DNA from: DATGIQ01 sp035295665
Lineage (GTDB): Bacteria > Planctomycetota > Planctomycetia > Gemmatales > Gemmataceae
Direction: 5' to 3'
Length of the DNA stretch: 7,489 bases
NCBI GenBank assembly: GCA_035295665.1
Contig: DATGIQ010000354.1
Location: 1-7,489 of the forward strand
Positions 1 to 5,442 of the stretch are shown in pieces; the stretch's first letter is position 1; the number at the start of each line of letters is the position of its first letter. The notes beneath the pieces are model-generated. The model did not search any database and was not told where the DNA came from. It worked only from the letters and a program-made list of their open reading frames with translations. The position numbers were made by a program, and so were the translations under genes.

Positions 1-2020
1 CCCCGACGCGCAGCTCGATAACCGGCACATGGAACCCACCGTGCTCCCCACCGTGAGCATAGGTCTTGCCATGCACGCCAAGCCGCTCCGCCGTCTTGGG
101 ACTCATCAATGCGGCATTGTCCCACGTGAGAGTCGTGATCGGTTTGGGACACTCTTGCAGCCAGCCGTTGTTGGCGAACCGGCCGTCGTAGATCATGGGA
201 TCCGGCTGGAAGACCAGTTCCAGTTCGCCGGCGGGAAGTGCAGTGGGTGCCGGCTTCAGTTGATCTCGCCAAGCCGGTTGTAGCGAGACGGACTTGGGCT
301 TCAGCGCTGTCCCGGCGATGACCCCATCGTGAAGTGCCGTCTGCCAGAATTCTTCATAATGTTCGGGGGCATGACCCAGTGACGCATGGTGACTGCGCCA
401 GTAACCGCGCACAATTTCATAGCCGGGCGTCGGCACGTCGTGGCTCAGCACGGACAATAATTCGTGGGCGGACCGGCCCTGGTAGAGCGGCTGAATGAGC
501 GGCTGGGCGATAGAAGCGGTCCCATCAAACGCGCGGGTGTCGCTCCAGGCCTCCAGGTAGTGTGTCTCGGGTAGATGCCAGTGGCAAAGGCGCGACGTTT
601 CGTCCTGGAAGAGGCTCAGGTGAACGCGGAATGGCACCTTCTGCATATGCTCGGCCATGCGGAAGTCCACCGGTGCCGTGAATACTGGGTTGCCGCCCAC
701 GATCACCAACATTTCGACCTTTCCTTGTTCCATGTCGTTGATCAGCCCACGCAGCGATTGGAGCTGATCGACCGGCTCCGCCTCGACAGGCTCGGTGTGA
801 AGGACCGTTTGGCCAATGTTCCCCAGATGATGATTCATGGCCAGGGCCAACAGGTGGACCGATTCGGGCTGGCCGGAACCCGCGATGATCAGGCACCGGC
901 CCCGGTGGCGTTCGAGGTCCGCGGCCACGGCTTCCACCCAGTTTGCGTGCCGGCCGGCCGTGCCAGCTGCGCCGGAAGTGGCGCCGATGCGGTCGGCGAG
1001 CGCCCGCGCAAACGCTTCGATTTCGTGCGCCTTCAAGGCTAGCCGGTTGTCGGCCTTGGCGCCGGTGCAGCTGACGCAGGGCTCGACGACGTAGAGGCGG
1101 TTCATTTCTGCCTTCGCAGCTCCCTCCGCCGTCGTCCGAACACGCCGCCGCCCCATGAAGTCGGCAACATAACGCAGGCTACCCGGCATGCCCGTGAGAA
1201 AATCGGCATCCAGCGACAGAACCACGTCGGCTTTGCGGTAATCGTAGAGCGTGTTCACATACGCCCCGTAGGCCGCCTGCACGGCCCGGCGATTCGCATT
1301 TGGAGCCAAAGGTTCATATTGGTGCCAACGAGCCTCGGGTAAAGTCTGGAGCAGCTGACGGATCTGCTGATACAAGGTCGGCGAGACAATGGTCTCGGTG
1401 AGCAAGCGAAACCCTCGACCCTGGCGCTGCCGTTGGGTCACCATCGCCTGGTGAATCGACTGGATCCCCTGGGTTGGGAATTCGCCCAGGGCCGCATCCC
1501 AGGTACTTGTTTGTCCGAGTAGCGTTACCGTCTGTGAGCGGTCCGGGTCATAGAGGGTCAGGATGGACGCTTGATGGATGGGATCCGTGGCTCCCAAACT
1601 CCCCGGATGGTCGGGGTTGCCTTCAATCTTGGTGGGCCGGCCCAGGTGATTCTCGACCAGCAAGCCGACGCCGGCACCGCCCAAGGTCATCGTCGTGGCG
1701 AAAAAGAGCGGTTTGCCGGGCACGAGCTCTTCGGGTTGGCGGACGTACGGAACGACGCTGATCGACGGTGCCGGGCGGGTGGAACAGCCTGTTAGCCCGC
1801 CCAGGGCCAGGGAGGCACCCATGAGCGTCAGGAACTGCCGCCGGCTAAGCCCATCCGGCCATGTGTCAGCTTGCTCTGGAAACTCGAGCTGCAAAAGCTC
1901 ACGGAAAGCCGCGGTGTCGGCGAGTTCCTCCAAGGTCCGCCAGTACACTTTCCCCTGCGCGGACGCAAGCGACTTCTGAAGGGCGGCAAGTTTCGGTGAG
2001 AGATTCTTGCGCGAGTTCAT
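1..2020 (-). CDS. actB: Alternative complex III subunit ActB, N-terminal part (runs off left edge)
   Basis: Start codon at 2020-2018; the frame stays open to base 1, giving 673 codons. Alternative complex III is a quinol:cytochrome c (or oxidase) oxidoreductase that replaces cytochrome bc1. ActB is its large periplasm-facing subunit, with an N-terminal molybdopterin-enzyme-like domain and a C-terminal ferredoxin-like domain holding the Fe-S clusters. Seen here: the family-typical N-terminus (YWRTLEELA at residues 26-34, then EFPEQAD), a Tat-type leader at residues 59-79 (SRRQFLTLMGASLALGGLTG followed by C79, a lipobox-like end), a GNPDHPGS motif, VIVGGNPVF, and RFANNGWLQE near the edge. Homologues are roughly 1000 residues, so the Fe-S domain lies outside the window. 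The start overlaps the actA stop as ATGA, implying translational coupling. An unusual C-V-S-C pair sits at residues 315-318. Identification is from recalled family features; the partial state is due to the window edge, not decay. Confidence 0.93.
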   Translation of the reverse strand, partial: MNSRKNLSPKLAALQKSLASAQGKVYWRTLEELADTAAFRELLQLEFPEQADTWPDGLSRRQFLTLMGASLALGGLTGCSTRPAPSISVVPYVRQPEELVPGKPLFFATTMTLGGAGVGLLVENHLGRPTKIEGNPDHPGSLGATDPIHQASILTLYDPDRSQTVTLLGQTSTWDAALGEFPTQGIQSIHQAMVTQRQRQGRGFRLLTETIVSPTLYQQIRQLLQTLPEARWHQYEPLAPNANRRAVQAAYGAYVNTLYDYRKADVVLSLDADFLTGMPGSLRYVADFMGRRRVRTTAEGAAKAEMNRLYVVEPCVSCTGAKADNRLALKAHEIEAFARALADRIGATSGAAGTAGRHANWVEAVAADLERHRGRCLIIAGSGQPESVHLLALAMNHHLGNIGQTVLHTEPVEAEPVDQLQSLRGLINDMEQGKVEMLVIVGGNPVFTAPVDFRMAEHMQKVPFRVHLSLFQDETSRLCHWHLPETHYLEAWSDTRAFDGTASIAQPLIQPLYQGRSAHELLSVLSHDVPTPGYEIVRGYWRSHHASLGHAPEHYEEFWQTALHDGVIAGTALKPKSVSLQPAWRDQLKPAPTALPAGELELVFQPDPMIYDGRFANNGWLQECPKPITTLTWDNAALMSPKTAERLGVHGKTYAHGGEHGGFHVPVIELRVG

Positions 2021-2676
2021 CGATGACACACCGTACAGGAGGTCAGGAACTGGGTATCACGAATGTGGTATTCTTCTTTCAGCTTCCGTCCATGCTCGAC
2101 CTGGTCGGGAGGTTCCAGCCATTTCACGTTGAACACCTCGGCCAAGGGTCGCAGGTGCTTTTCCGGGGCTCGGTGACAATCCAGGCACCATTCCATGAGA
2201 AGCGATGGCACTTGGTAGGTAAAAGGCATTTCATCGATCTGCCCGTGGCAGGTATTGCAGCCAACGCCTTTATGGACATGGATGCTGTGGTCGAAGTAGA
2301 CGAACCCGGGCAAGTTGTAGACGCGGTGCCACTGAAGCGGAATTCCGGAGCGGTAGCTTTGCCGCACGGGCTCGAGCATGTCGCTGCCAACCCACATCTG
2401 CGAATGGCAGTTCATGCAGGTCTTGGTGGGAGGAAATCCCGCGAAGGACGAAACTTCAACGGTCGTGTGGCAATAGCGACAATCGATGCCAAGGATACCG
2501 ACATGATGCTGATGACTGAATGGCACCGGCTGCACACGCACAGTCCCCACATTCGTCCCATAGGAGGACCGCGTATAGATGAGGCCGACCCAGAGCAGAC
2601 CCGCTGGGATCAGGACACAGCTTACAAGGCCTACCCGGGCGATCGTGTCGGCGCGGCGCTGAAAAACCTGGGGCAT
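2017..2676 (-). CDS. actA: Alternative complex III pentaheme cytochrome c subunit ActA
   Basis: 219 residues with five CXXCH haem c sites: CRYCH (66-70), CMNCH (87-91), CNTCH (140-144), CLDCH (164-168) and CTVCH (214-218). One N-terminal membrane segment lies at about residues 15-34. Five haems, this length and the opening MPQVFQRRADTIARV fit ActA, which passes electrons from the quinol site to the periplasmic acceptor. I chose the ATG at 2676 because GAGG lies about 5 bases upstream and the resulting N-terminus is family-typical. A TTG at 2697 would add seven residues, including an upstream ATG-containing stretch, and has no comparable ribosome site. The stop overlaps the actB ATG by four bases. 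A sigma-54 promoter lies about 113 bases upstream by the predicted transcription start. The last haem motif is one residue from the C-terminus. Confidence 0.95.
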   Translation of the reverse strand: MPQVFQRRADTIARVGLVSCVLIPAGLLWVGLIYTRSSYGTNVGTVRVQPVPFSHQHHVGILGIDCRYCHTTVEVSSFAGFPPTKTCMNCHSQMWVGSDMLEPVRQSYRSGIPLQWHRVYNLPGFVYFDHSIHVHKGVGCNTCHGQIDEMPFTYQVPSLLMEWCLDCHRAPEKHLRPLAEVFNVKWLEPPDQVEHGRKLKEEYHIRDTQFLTSCTVCHR

Positions 2677-2799
2677 GATCGCCTCATGCTGAACCAATTA
2701 ACCCCATCCCGACGCCCGCTGCCCGGCGATGCACCGGTCATCTTCGCTGAGATTTCCACTGCCTTGTGGGCTATTCATCTGTCACGGAACCTCAATCGG

Positions 2800-2815
2800 T
2801 GCAATTGCTGTGCCA
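2800..2815 (-). promoter_or_regulatory. Sigma-54 (-24/-12) promoter of actAB
   Basis: On the minus strand the sequence reads TGGCACAGCAATTGCA. The RpoN consensus is TGGCAC-R-N4-TTGC-W, and every fixed base matches. The invariant GG and GC are separated by exactly 10 bases. Transcription would start near 2789, giving a 5' leader of about 113 bases before the actA ATG at 2676. RpoN promoters need an ATP-driven enhancer-binding protein; candidate binding repeats lie about 80-110 bp further upstream. The match is seen directly; its use is inferred. Confidence 0.82.
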
Positions 2816-2858
2816 CGAGCAGGAATCGAGAGGATTAACCAGCCCGTATTGCCGGCAA

Positions 2859-2916
2859 CGTTCCTCAGGAGGAATCGCCGTCGTTCCCCTTGGGGAGGAT
2901 GGAAGACGTGGGAACG
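2859..2916. promoter_or_regulatory. Inverted-repeat cluster, candidate enhancer for the actA sigma-54 promoter
   Basis: Three dyads overlap here. TTCCTC-AG-GAGGAA occupies 2861-2874. TCCCC-TT-GGGGA occupies 2885-2896. CGTTCCC (2882-2888) is matched exactly by GGGAACG (2910-2916) with 21 bases between. Relative to the predicted start at 2789 the centres fall at about -79, -101 and -110, the usual range for RpoN activator sites. The hexamer CGTTCC occurs at 2859, 2882 and, inverted, at 2911. Which dyad, if any, is bound is unknown. Confidence 0.45.
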
Positions 2917-2962
2917 TATTCCTTCGCATAAGGCAGTCGCATTCCCATGATTGGGCAGGTGT

Positions 2963-3000
2963 GTTTACGCGGCTGCAAATTCAGTTGCGCGGGTTTACGC
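2963..3000. repeat. Direct repeat GTTTACGC spaced by 30 bp
   Basis: GTTTACGC occurs at 2963-2970 and again at 2993-3000, so the copies start 30 bp apart, close to three helical turns. They lie about 175-210 bp upstream of the predicted actA start. They could be paired protein-binding sites, or chance; only two copies are present. Confidence 0.3.
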
Positions 3001-3036
3001 TACCCTGGACACAATCGTCGCGGTGTCATGGCTTGG

Positions 3037-3543
3037 TCATTGCCCGTACGGAGAGATGGCCCATCGTCTGGACCGGGACGAGCCTAACTGCCTCACCAGT
3101 AGGACCATCAAGCCTGTGCTAACCAGCAGGCTCATCATTGGATGCTTCCGAGCGAAACAGCCCAGGTCACTGAGGAAAGCGGTTTGAGGGACGGACTGCA
3201 TCAGCCAGCGCCATGCCGTCTCCCGCTGACTGCGATCAAAATACTCCACCCGGAAAAATGGCTTGGCCAATTGAACCATCCATCCTTGCCAGCTGCGGTC
3301 GCCAAGGATCGCGCAACGCTCGAACTTTCCCGGATAGTGCAAGCCCAGCTGGATGTCGTCCCAGGCAGCGCGCGGCTCCCAACCGTGAAAGTCGCTCAGC
3401 TCCAGCATGACACGGACACTGCCATGCTCGTGGATCATCTCTTCGACATGCCAACGAAAATTTTCGTAATCCTCGTGCGTCAACTTGCCACTGGCGTGAC
3501 CGACGACCACGTTATCCGGCGTGTGGGGTTCAAAGGTTAGCAT
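3037..3543 (-). CDS. SpoIIAA-like (STAS-type) protein with hydrophobic C-terminal tail
   Basis: 168 residues. ATG at 3543 is preceded by AAAGGA about six bases upstream; longer upstream starts lack a ribosome site. Residues 1-115 match the SpoIIAA-like family as I recall it: GKLTHEDYENF (19-29), EEMIHEHGSVRVMLEL (34-49), DFHGWEPRAAWDD (51-63), GLHYPGKFERCAILGDRSW (67-85), KPFFRVEYFD (94-103), ETAWRWL. These are soluble STAS-fold proteins of about 120 residues, probably binding or signalling modules; their role is poorly known. The unusual part is a C-terminal extension of about 50 residues with a hydrophobic run at 136-150 followed by RQLGSSRSRR, which could tail-anchor the protein with the basic end in the cytoplasm. 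It follows the 60-residue gene on the same strand after 104 bases and probably shares its sigma-54 promoter. Confidence 0.85.
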   Translation of the reverse strand: MLTFEPHTPDNVVVGHASGKLTHEDYENFRWHVEEMIHEHGSVRVMLELSDFHGWEPRAAWDDIQLGLHYPGKFERCAILGDRSWQGWMVQLAKPFFRVEYFDRSQRETAWRWLMQSVPQTAFLSDLGCFARKHPMMSLLVSTGLMVLLVRQLGSSRSRRWAISPYGQ

Positions 3544-3647
3544 CGAAATCCTTTCATCGAGGGGTGTGGCTTTCGAGCAGGATAGCGAAAAGCATCGCCG
3601 CCGGCCCATGGGAGCACTCTACAAAGCAACACGGCGGCGAGGATTCT

Positions 3648-3830
3648 TTAGTAATGGCACGGCACGGACTTAATGGCAGCAATGACTTCTTCGTCCGTCA
3701 CATTCTCGGCCGTACCAGCGAAGCTGGTATCTTTGCGATCCATCAGAATGGCCGAGCCACGCTCCGCATTGTCGCGCAAGGCAGCCAACAGTTGTCGTCG
3801 TTCCGTATCGACTAAAGGTCGGAATTGCAT
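3648..3830 (-). CDS. Small conserved-looking protein of unknown function (60 residues)
   Basis: I do not recognise the family. ATG at 3830 has a strong ribosome site, GGAGGA, about seven bases upstream, better than the further-upstream start that would add 12 residues (MGSLWFRNGGLA). The product is small, soluble and charged. A basic/helical first half includes RRQLLAALRDNAERG (11-25), a middle segment reads SAILMDRKDTSFAGT, and an acidic helix TDEEVIAAIKSV (45-56) precedes the end CHY. There is no signal peptide, membrane segment or Cys-pair motif. It is the first gene after a full-consensus sigma-54 promoter, with a leader of about 43 bases, and lies 104 bases ahead of the SpoIIAA-like gene on the same strand. 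It could be a small regulatory or stress protein. The promoter and ribosome site make it very likely to be a real gene. Confidence 0.78.
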   Translation of the reverse strand: MQFRPLVDTERRQLLAALRDNAERGSAILMDRKDTSFAGTAENVTDEEVIAAIKSVPCHY

Positions 3831-3883
3831 CGCAAGTCCTCCGTTTCTGAACCATAGTGAACCCACCTACTAAATTTCTTCGT

Positions 3884-3899
3884 TGCAAGCTGCGTGCCA
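3884..3899 (-). promoter_or_regulatory. Full-consensus sigma-54 promoter for the 60-residue gene
   Basis: The minus strand reads TGGCACGCAGCTTGCA, matching TGGCACG-N4-TTGC-W at every consensus base with GG and GC exactly 10 bases apart. Predicted start near 3873, with a 43-base leader to the ATG at 3830. It likely drives both the 60-residue gene and the SpoIIAA-like gene. It diverges from the weaker site at 4025-4040. Confidence 0.87.
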
Positions 3900-3946
3900 C
3901 CGGCCTTCTTGGCTCCCTCGATCAGGTTGCCGCAGTGCCGCATCAG

Positions 3947-3967
3947 CGTTCCTGCACGGCGCAGAAC
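3947..3967. promoter_or_regulatory. Imperfect dyad midway between divergent sigma-54 promoters
   Basis: GTTC-C-TGC (3948-3955) is mirrored by GCA-GAAC (3961-3967) around ACGGC, one bulged C breaking the symmetry. Its centre lies about 85 bp upstream of the predicted leftward start (3873) and about 93 bp upstream of the rightward one (4051), suitable for a shared RpoN activator. It contains CGTTCC at 3947-3952, the hexamer also present in the actA control region. Function is inferred. Confidence 0.4.
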
Positions 3968-4004
3968 TCACCGCAGAGCTACATTGGCCGTATTGGCGGA
4001 TGGA

Positions 4005-4021
4005 GCCTGGAACGGCCAGGC
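4005..4021. promoter_or_regulatory. Perfect inverted repeat next to rightward sigma-54 site
   Basis: GCCTGG-AACGG-CCAGGC: perfect 6-bp arms with a 5-base centre, ending four bases before the -24 GG at 4026. It also contains GGAACG at 4009-4014. The position suits a repressor or accessory-factor site, but the role is unknown. Confidence 0.35.
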
Positions 4022-4024
4022 AAC

Positions 4025-4040
4025 CGGCACGAGATATGCA
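4025..4040 (+). promoter_or_regulatory. Probable sigma-54 promoter for the triple-repeat membrane protein
   Basis: The plus strand reads CGGCACGAGATATGCA. The invariant GG (4026-4027) and GC (4038-4039) have the required 10-base spacing and GGCACG is intact. Two weaker consensus bases differ: C for T at the first position, and A for T ahead of TGC. Predicted start near 4051, giving a leader of about 105 bases that contains the hairpin at 4095-4120. No better sigma-70-type promoter was found between here and 4156. Confidence 0.55.
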
Positions 4041-4094
4041 CATTTGTTGATTGGATAAGCAATATGCCATTCCTGTACTATTTAGATGCTGCGA

Positions 4095-4120
4095 CTACCG
4101 AAGAGTCGGGTCTTCGGTAG
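4095..4120 (+). promoter_or_regulatory. Perfect 10-bp hairpin in the membrane-protein leader
   Basis: CTACCGAAGA (4095-4104) and TCTTCGGTAG (4111-4120) are exact reverse complements around GTCGGG. The hairpin ends 35 bases before the ATG and ahead of the ribosome site AAGGGAG near 4142. No T tract follows, so it is not a standard terminator. TCGGGTCT (4106-4113), from loop into stem, is fully complementary to AGACCCGA (4169-4176) in the first codons. A switch between two folds, mRNA stabilisation or a protein operator are possible. Confidence 0.5.
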
Positions 4121-4155
4121 CCGCGGAGATGCCTATACAAGAAGGGAGCAGAAAG

Positions 4156-4887
4156 ATGGCTACTGTTGAGACCCGAGACTTCGGAAACCAAACGATGCGG
4201 GGACGGGAGGAGGGTCGCCAAGCATTGCAGCCTCGCGAAGAGAGACGCTCGGCGGAGTTCGTGACCGGCGGCTCTGCGATTGAGTGCATCGGAGGGATTG
4301 CGACCGTGGTGCTGGCCATTATTGGGCTGGCGGGAGTGTTCCCGATTTACCTGGCCGCGGTTGCGGCGATTGTTCTGGGTGCAGCTTTGCTCATCCACAG
4401 TGCGGCGGTCGCGGCGCGTTTTTCCGAGCTGCTGGCGGAAACGGCCGGTACGCGCTTGACGAACCGTCAACTCGGTGGCGGCATGACGGCCGAGTTCCTT
4501 GGTGGCGCTGCAGGGATTGTGCTGGGCATTCTTGCCTTGCTGAATGTATTTCCGGTGGTGCTTTTGGCCGTGGCGGCCCTTGTCTTCGGCGGCTCCTTGC
4601 TGCTGGGGATTGGGACGTCGACACGCCTCAATTCCTTGGCCATTGATCGAGCCTGGGAAGGCCCCGAGCACGAAATGAGCCGGCATGTGGCAAGCGAGAT
4701 GGTGGCCGGATCCAATGCCGCCCAAGCGTTAGTCGGCCTCGCCGCGATTGTTCTGGGCATCCTCGCCCTGGTAGGGATTGCCTACGCCTGGACATTGGTC
4801 TTGGTGGCGATGCTCTGCTTGGGTGCGTCCGTGATGGTAAGTGGTGCCGCACTCAGTAGCAAGATGATGGCCGTGATGCACCGCTAA
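4156..4887 (+). CDS. Membrane protein with three repeats of a two-helix unit
   Basis: 243 residues; ATG at 4156 follows AAGGGAG by about eight bases, and earlier in-frame starts lie within the leader and lack a site. I do not recognise a named family. After a charged hydrophilic N-terminus (1-35) come three related units of about 55 residues, near 36-93, 107-160 and 183-238. Each has a small-residue opening (GGSAIECIGG, GMTAEFLGG, SNAAQALVG), a helix such as IVLGILALLNVFP, and a second Ala/Val-rich helix ending in a polar stretch (ARFSELL, TSTRLNSL, SSKMM). This predicts six membrane helices. Linkers between units are charged (ETAGTRLTNRQ; DRAWEGPEHEMSRH). No catalytic or transport signature is visible. 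The gene diverges from the SpoIIAA-like pair, with a probable sigma-54 promoter and a leader hairpin upstream. The repeat pattern suggests internal triplication. Gene status is firm; function unknown. Confidence 0.88.
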   Translation: MATVETRDFGNQTMRGREEGRQALQPREERRSAEFVTGGSAIECIGGIATVVLAIIGLAGVFPIYLAAVAAIVLGAALLIHSAAVAARFSELLAETAGTRLTNRQLGGGMTAEFLGGAAGIVLGILALLNVFPVVLLAVAALVFGGSLLLGIGTSTRLNSLAIDRAWEGPEHEMSRHVASEMVAGSNAAQALVGLAAIVLGILALVGIAYAWTLVLVAMLCLGASVMVSGAALSSKMMAVMHR

Positions 4888-4907
4888 ACGCCCTGGCTAC
4901 CGGACCG

Positions 4908-4923
4908 CTGGCTCCTCAGCCAG
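4908..4923 (+). terminator. Weak terminator-like hairpin after the membrane protein gene
   Basis: CTGGCT-CCTC-AGCCAG forms a 6-bp perfect stem with a 4-base loop starting 21 bases after the stop codon. There is no T run, so at best it is a weak intrinsic terminator or an mRNA 3'-end stabiliser. Confidence 0.3.
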
Positions 4924-4989
4924 ACCCGGGACGCACCGGCGCATCCACGGCAAGTCGGATAACCCATCGCCAGACAACCCAGTCATCCC

Positions 4990-5026
4990 ATCAGCCTGCT
5001 AATCCCCGGAGATCAGCGGGCTGATC
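4990..5026. repeat. Nested palindromes at the edge of the decayed region
   Basis: ATCAGCCTGCT (4990-5000) pairs with AGCGGGCTGAT (5015-5025) over 11 positions with one G-T wobble. The right arm itself forms a perfect palindrome, GATCAGC-GG-GCTGATC (5011-5026), so two folds compete. It lies just before the SMP-30-like remnant. It could be a REP-type dispersed palindrome, a terminator for the membrane protein gene, or a recombination scar; no second copy was found in the window. Confidence 0.35.
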
Positions 5027-5050
5027 GCGCTTGCACTGGACCAAAGGCTC

Positions 5051-5242
5051 ACGTGTTTGGCCGGGCGCGTACGCTGCATCATTCCCACGCCCAACGGCAA
5101 GATTTCCAACCTTTGCTTCGGCGGGGAGAAATTTGACACGCTATTCGCCACCTGTGGCAACTCGGTGTTCAAACGAAGAGTGAACGTCCAGGGAGCTAAC
5201 GCATTCCAGCCGCCGGAGAAACCGGCGCCGCCGCGGCTGTGA
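5051..5242 (+). pseudogene. C-terminal remnant of an SMP-30/gluconolactonase-like protein
   Basis: The frame reads AGRVRCIIPTPNGKISNLCF, then GGEKFDTLFATCGNSVFKRR and ANAFQPPEKPAPPRL before TGA at 5240-5242. This resembles the last blade and tail of SMP-30/gluconolactonase/LRE-like beta-propeller enzymes, which hydrolyse sugar lactones or related esters. The whole enzyme is about 300 residues; only about 60 remain. The frame is open back only to a stop at 5000-5002, and residues before about 5051 do not look related. No good ribosome site precedes the possible TTG start at 5057. The tail itself is undamaged, suggesting the 5' part was lost by rearrangement rather than slow decay. Family assignment is from memory. 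Confidence 0.65.
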
Positions 5243-5256
5243 GAAGTCTGGCCACG

Positions 5257-5442
5257 CTACGCTTCATGCTCGCGCCCGGCCTGCCGCCAGTGCCGTACCT
5301 CGGCCTCACTCATTCCGCTGGCGCACCGGCACCGCAGCAGTGCTTGTTGCAGCGCCTCAGCATTGGGAAAACGCTCGGCCGCCACTTTGCCAAGGCAACG
5401 CAGCACCACTGCATCCAGGTCAGCTTCCACCGCGGGGGTCCA
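5257..5442 (-). pseudogene. C-terminal remnant of a Hanks-type Ser/Thr protein kinase
   Basis: Read on the minus strand from about 5442 to the TAG at 5259-5257: WTPAVEADLDAVVLRCLGKV, then AAERFPNAEALQQALLRC and SGMSEAEVRHWRQ. This matches the last part of kinase catalytic domains (subdomain XI), where LRCL.K....RFP contains the invariant Arg, and the short tail common in planctomycete kinases. ATP-binding and catalytic loops are absent. The frame is open up to a stop at 5547-5545, but the sequence above 5442 is unrelated and no start with a ribosome site was seen. The stop faces the SMP-30-like stop 14 bp away, tail to tail. It is absent from simple start-to-stop listings because no credible start exists. 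Confidence 0.6.

Larger units (their letters stand above)
2677..3036. other. Gene-free control region upstream of actA
   Basis: About 360 bases between the actA start and the end of the SpoIIAA-like gene. The plus-strand frames here have no credible start or family resemblance. The region holds the sigma-54 promoter at 2800-2815, a cluster of inverted repeats at 2859-2916 and a spaced direct repeat at 2963-3000. No T-rich terminator was seen after the upstream gene, so read-through into actA cannot be excluded. Confidence 0.7.

Noticed and set aside
2677..2697. TTG start that would lengthen actA by seven residues
   Set aside because: No ribosome site in front of it, whereas the ATG at 2676 has GAGG upstream and gives the family-typical N-terminus.
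1861..2838. Plus-strand open frame of 325 codons
   Set aside because: It is exactly antisense to actA, whose five CXXCH motifs are unmistakable; the long frame is a by-product of actA codon composition.
3606..3613. CCCATGGG palindrome between the 60-residue and SpoIIAA-like genes
   Set aside because: Only eight bases, isolated and expected by chance; not reported as a site.
4078..4725. Minus-strand open frame of 215 codons
   Set aside because: Antisense to the repeat membrane protein, with Gln/His/Arg-rich composition typical of a shadow frame.
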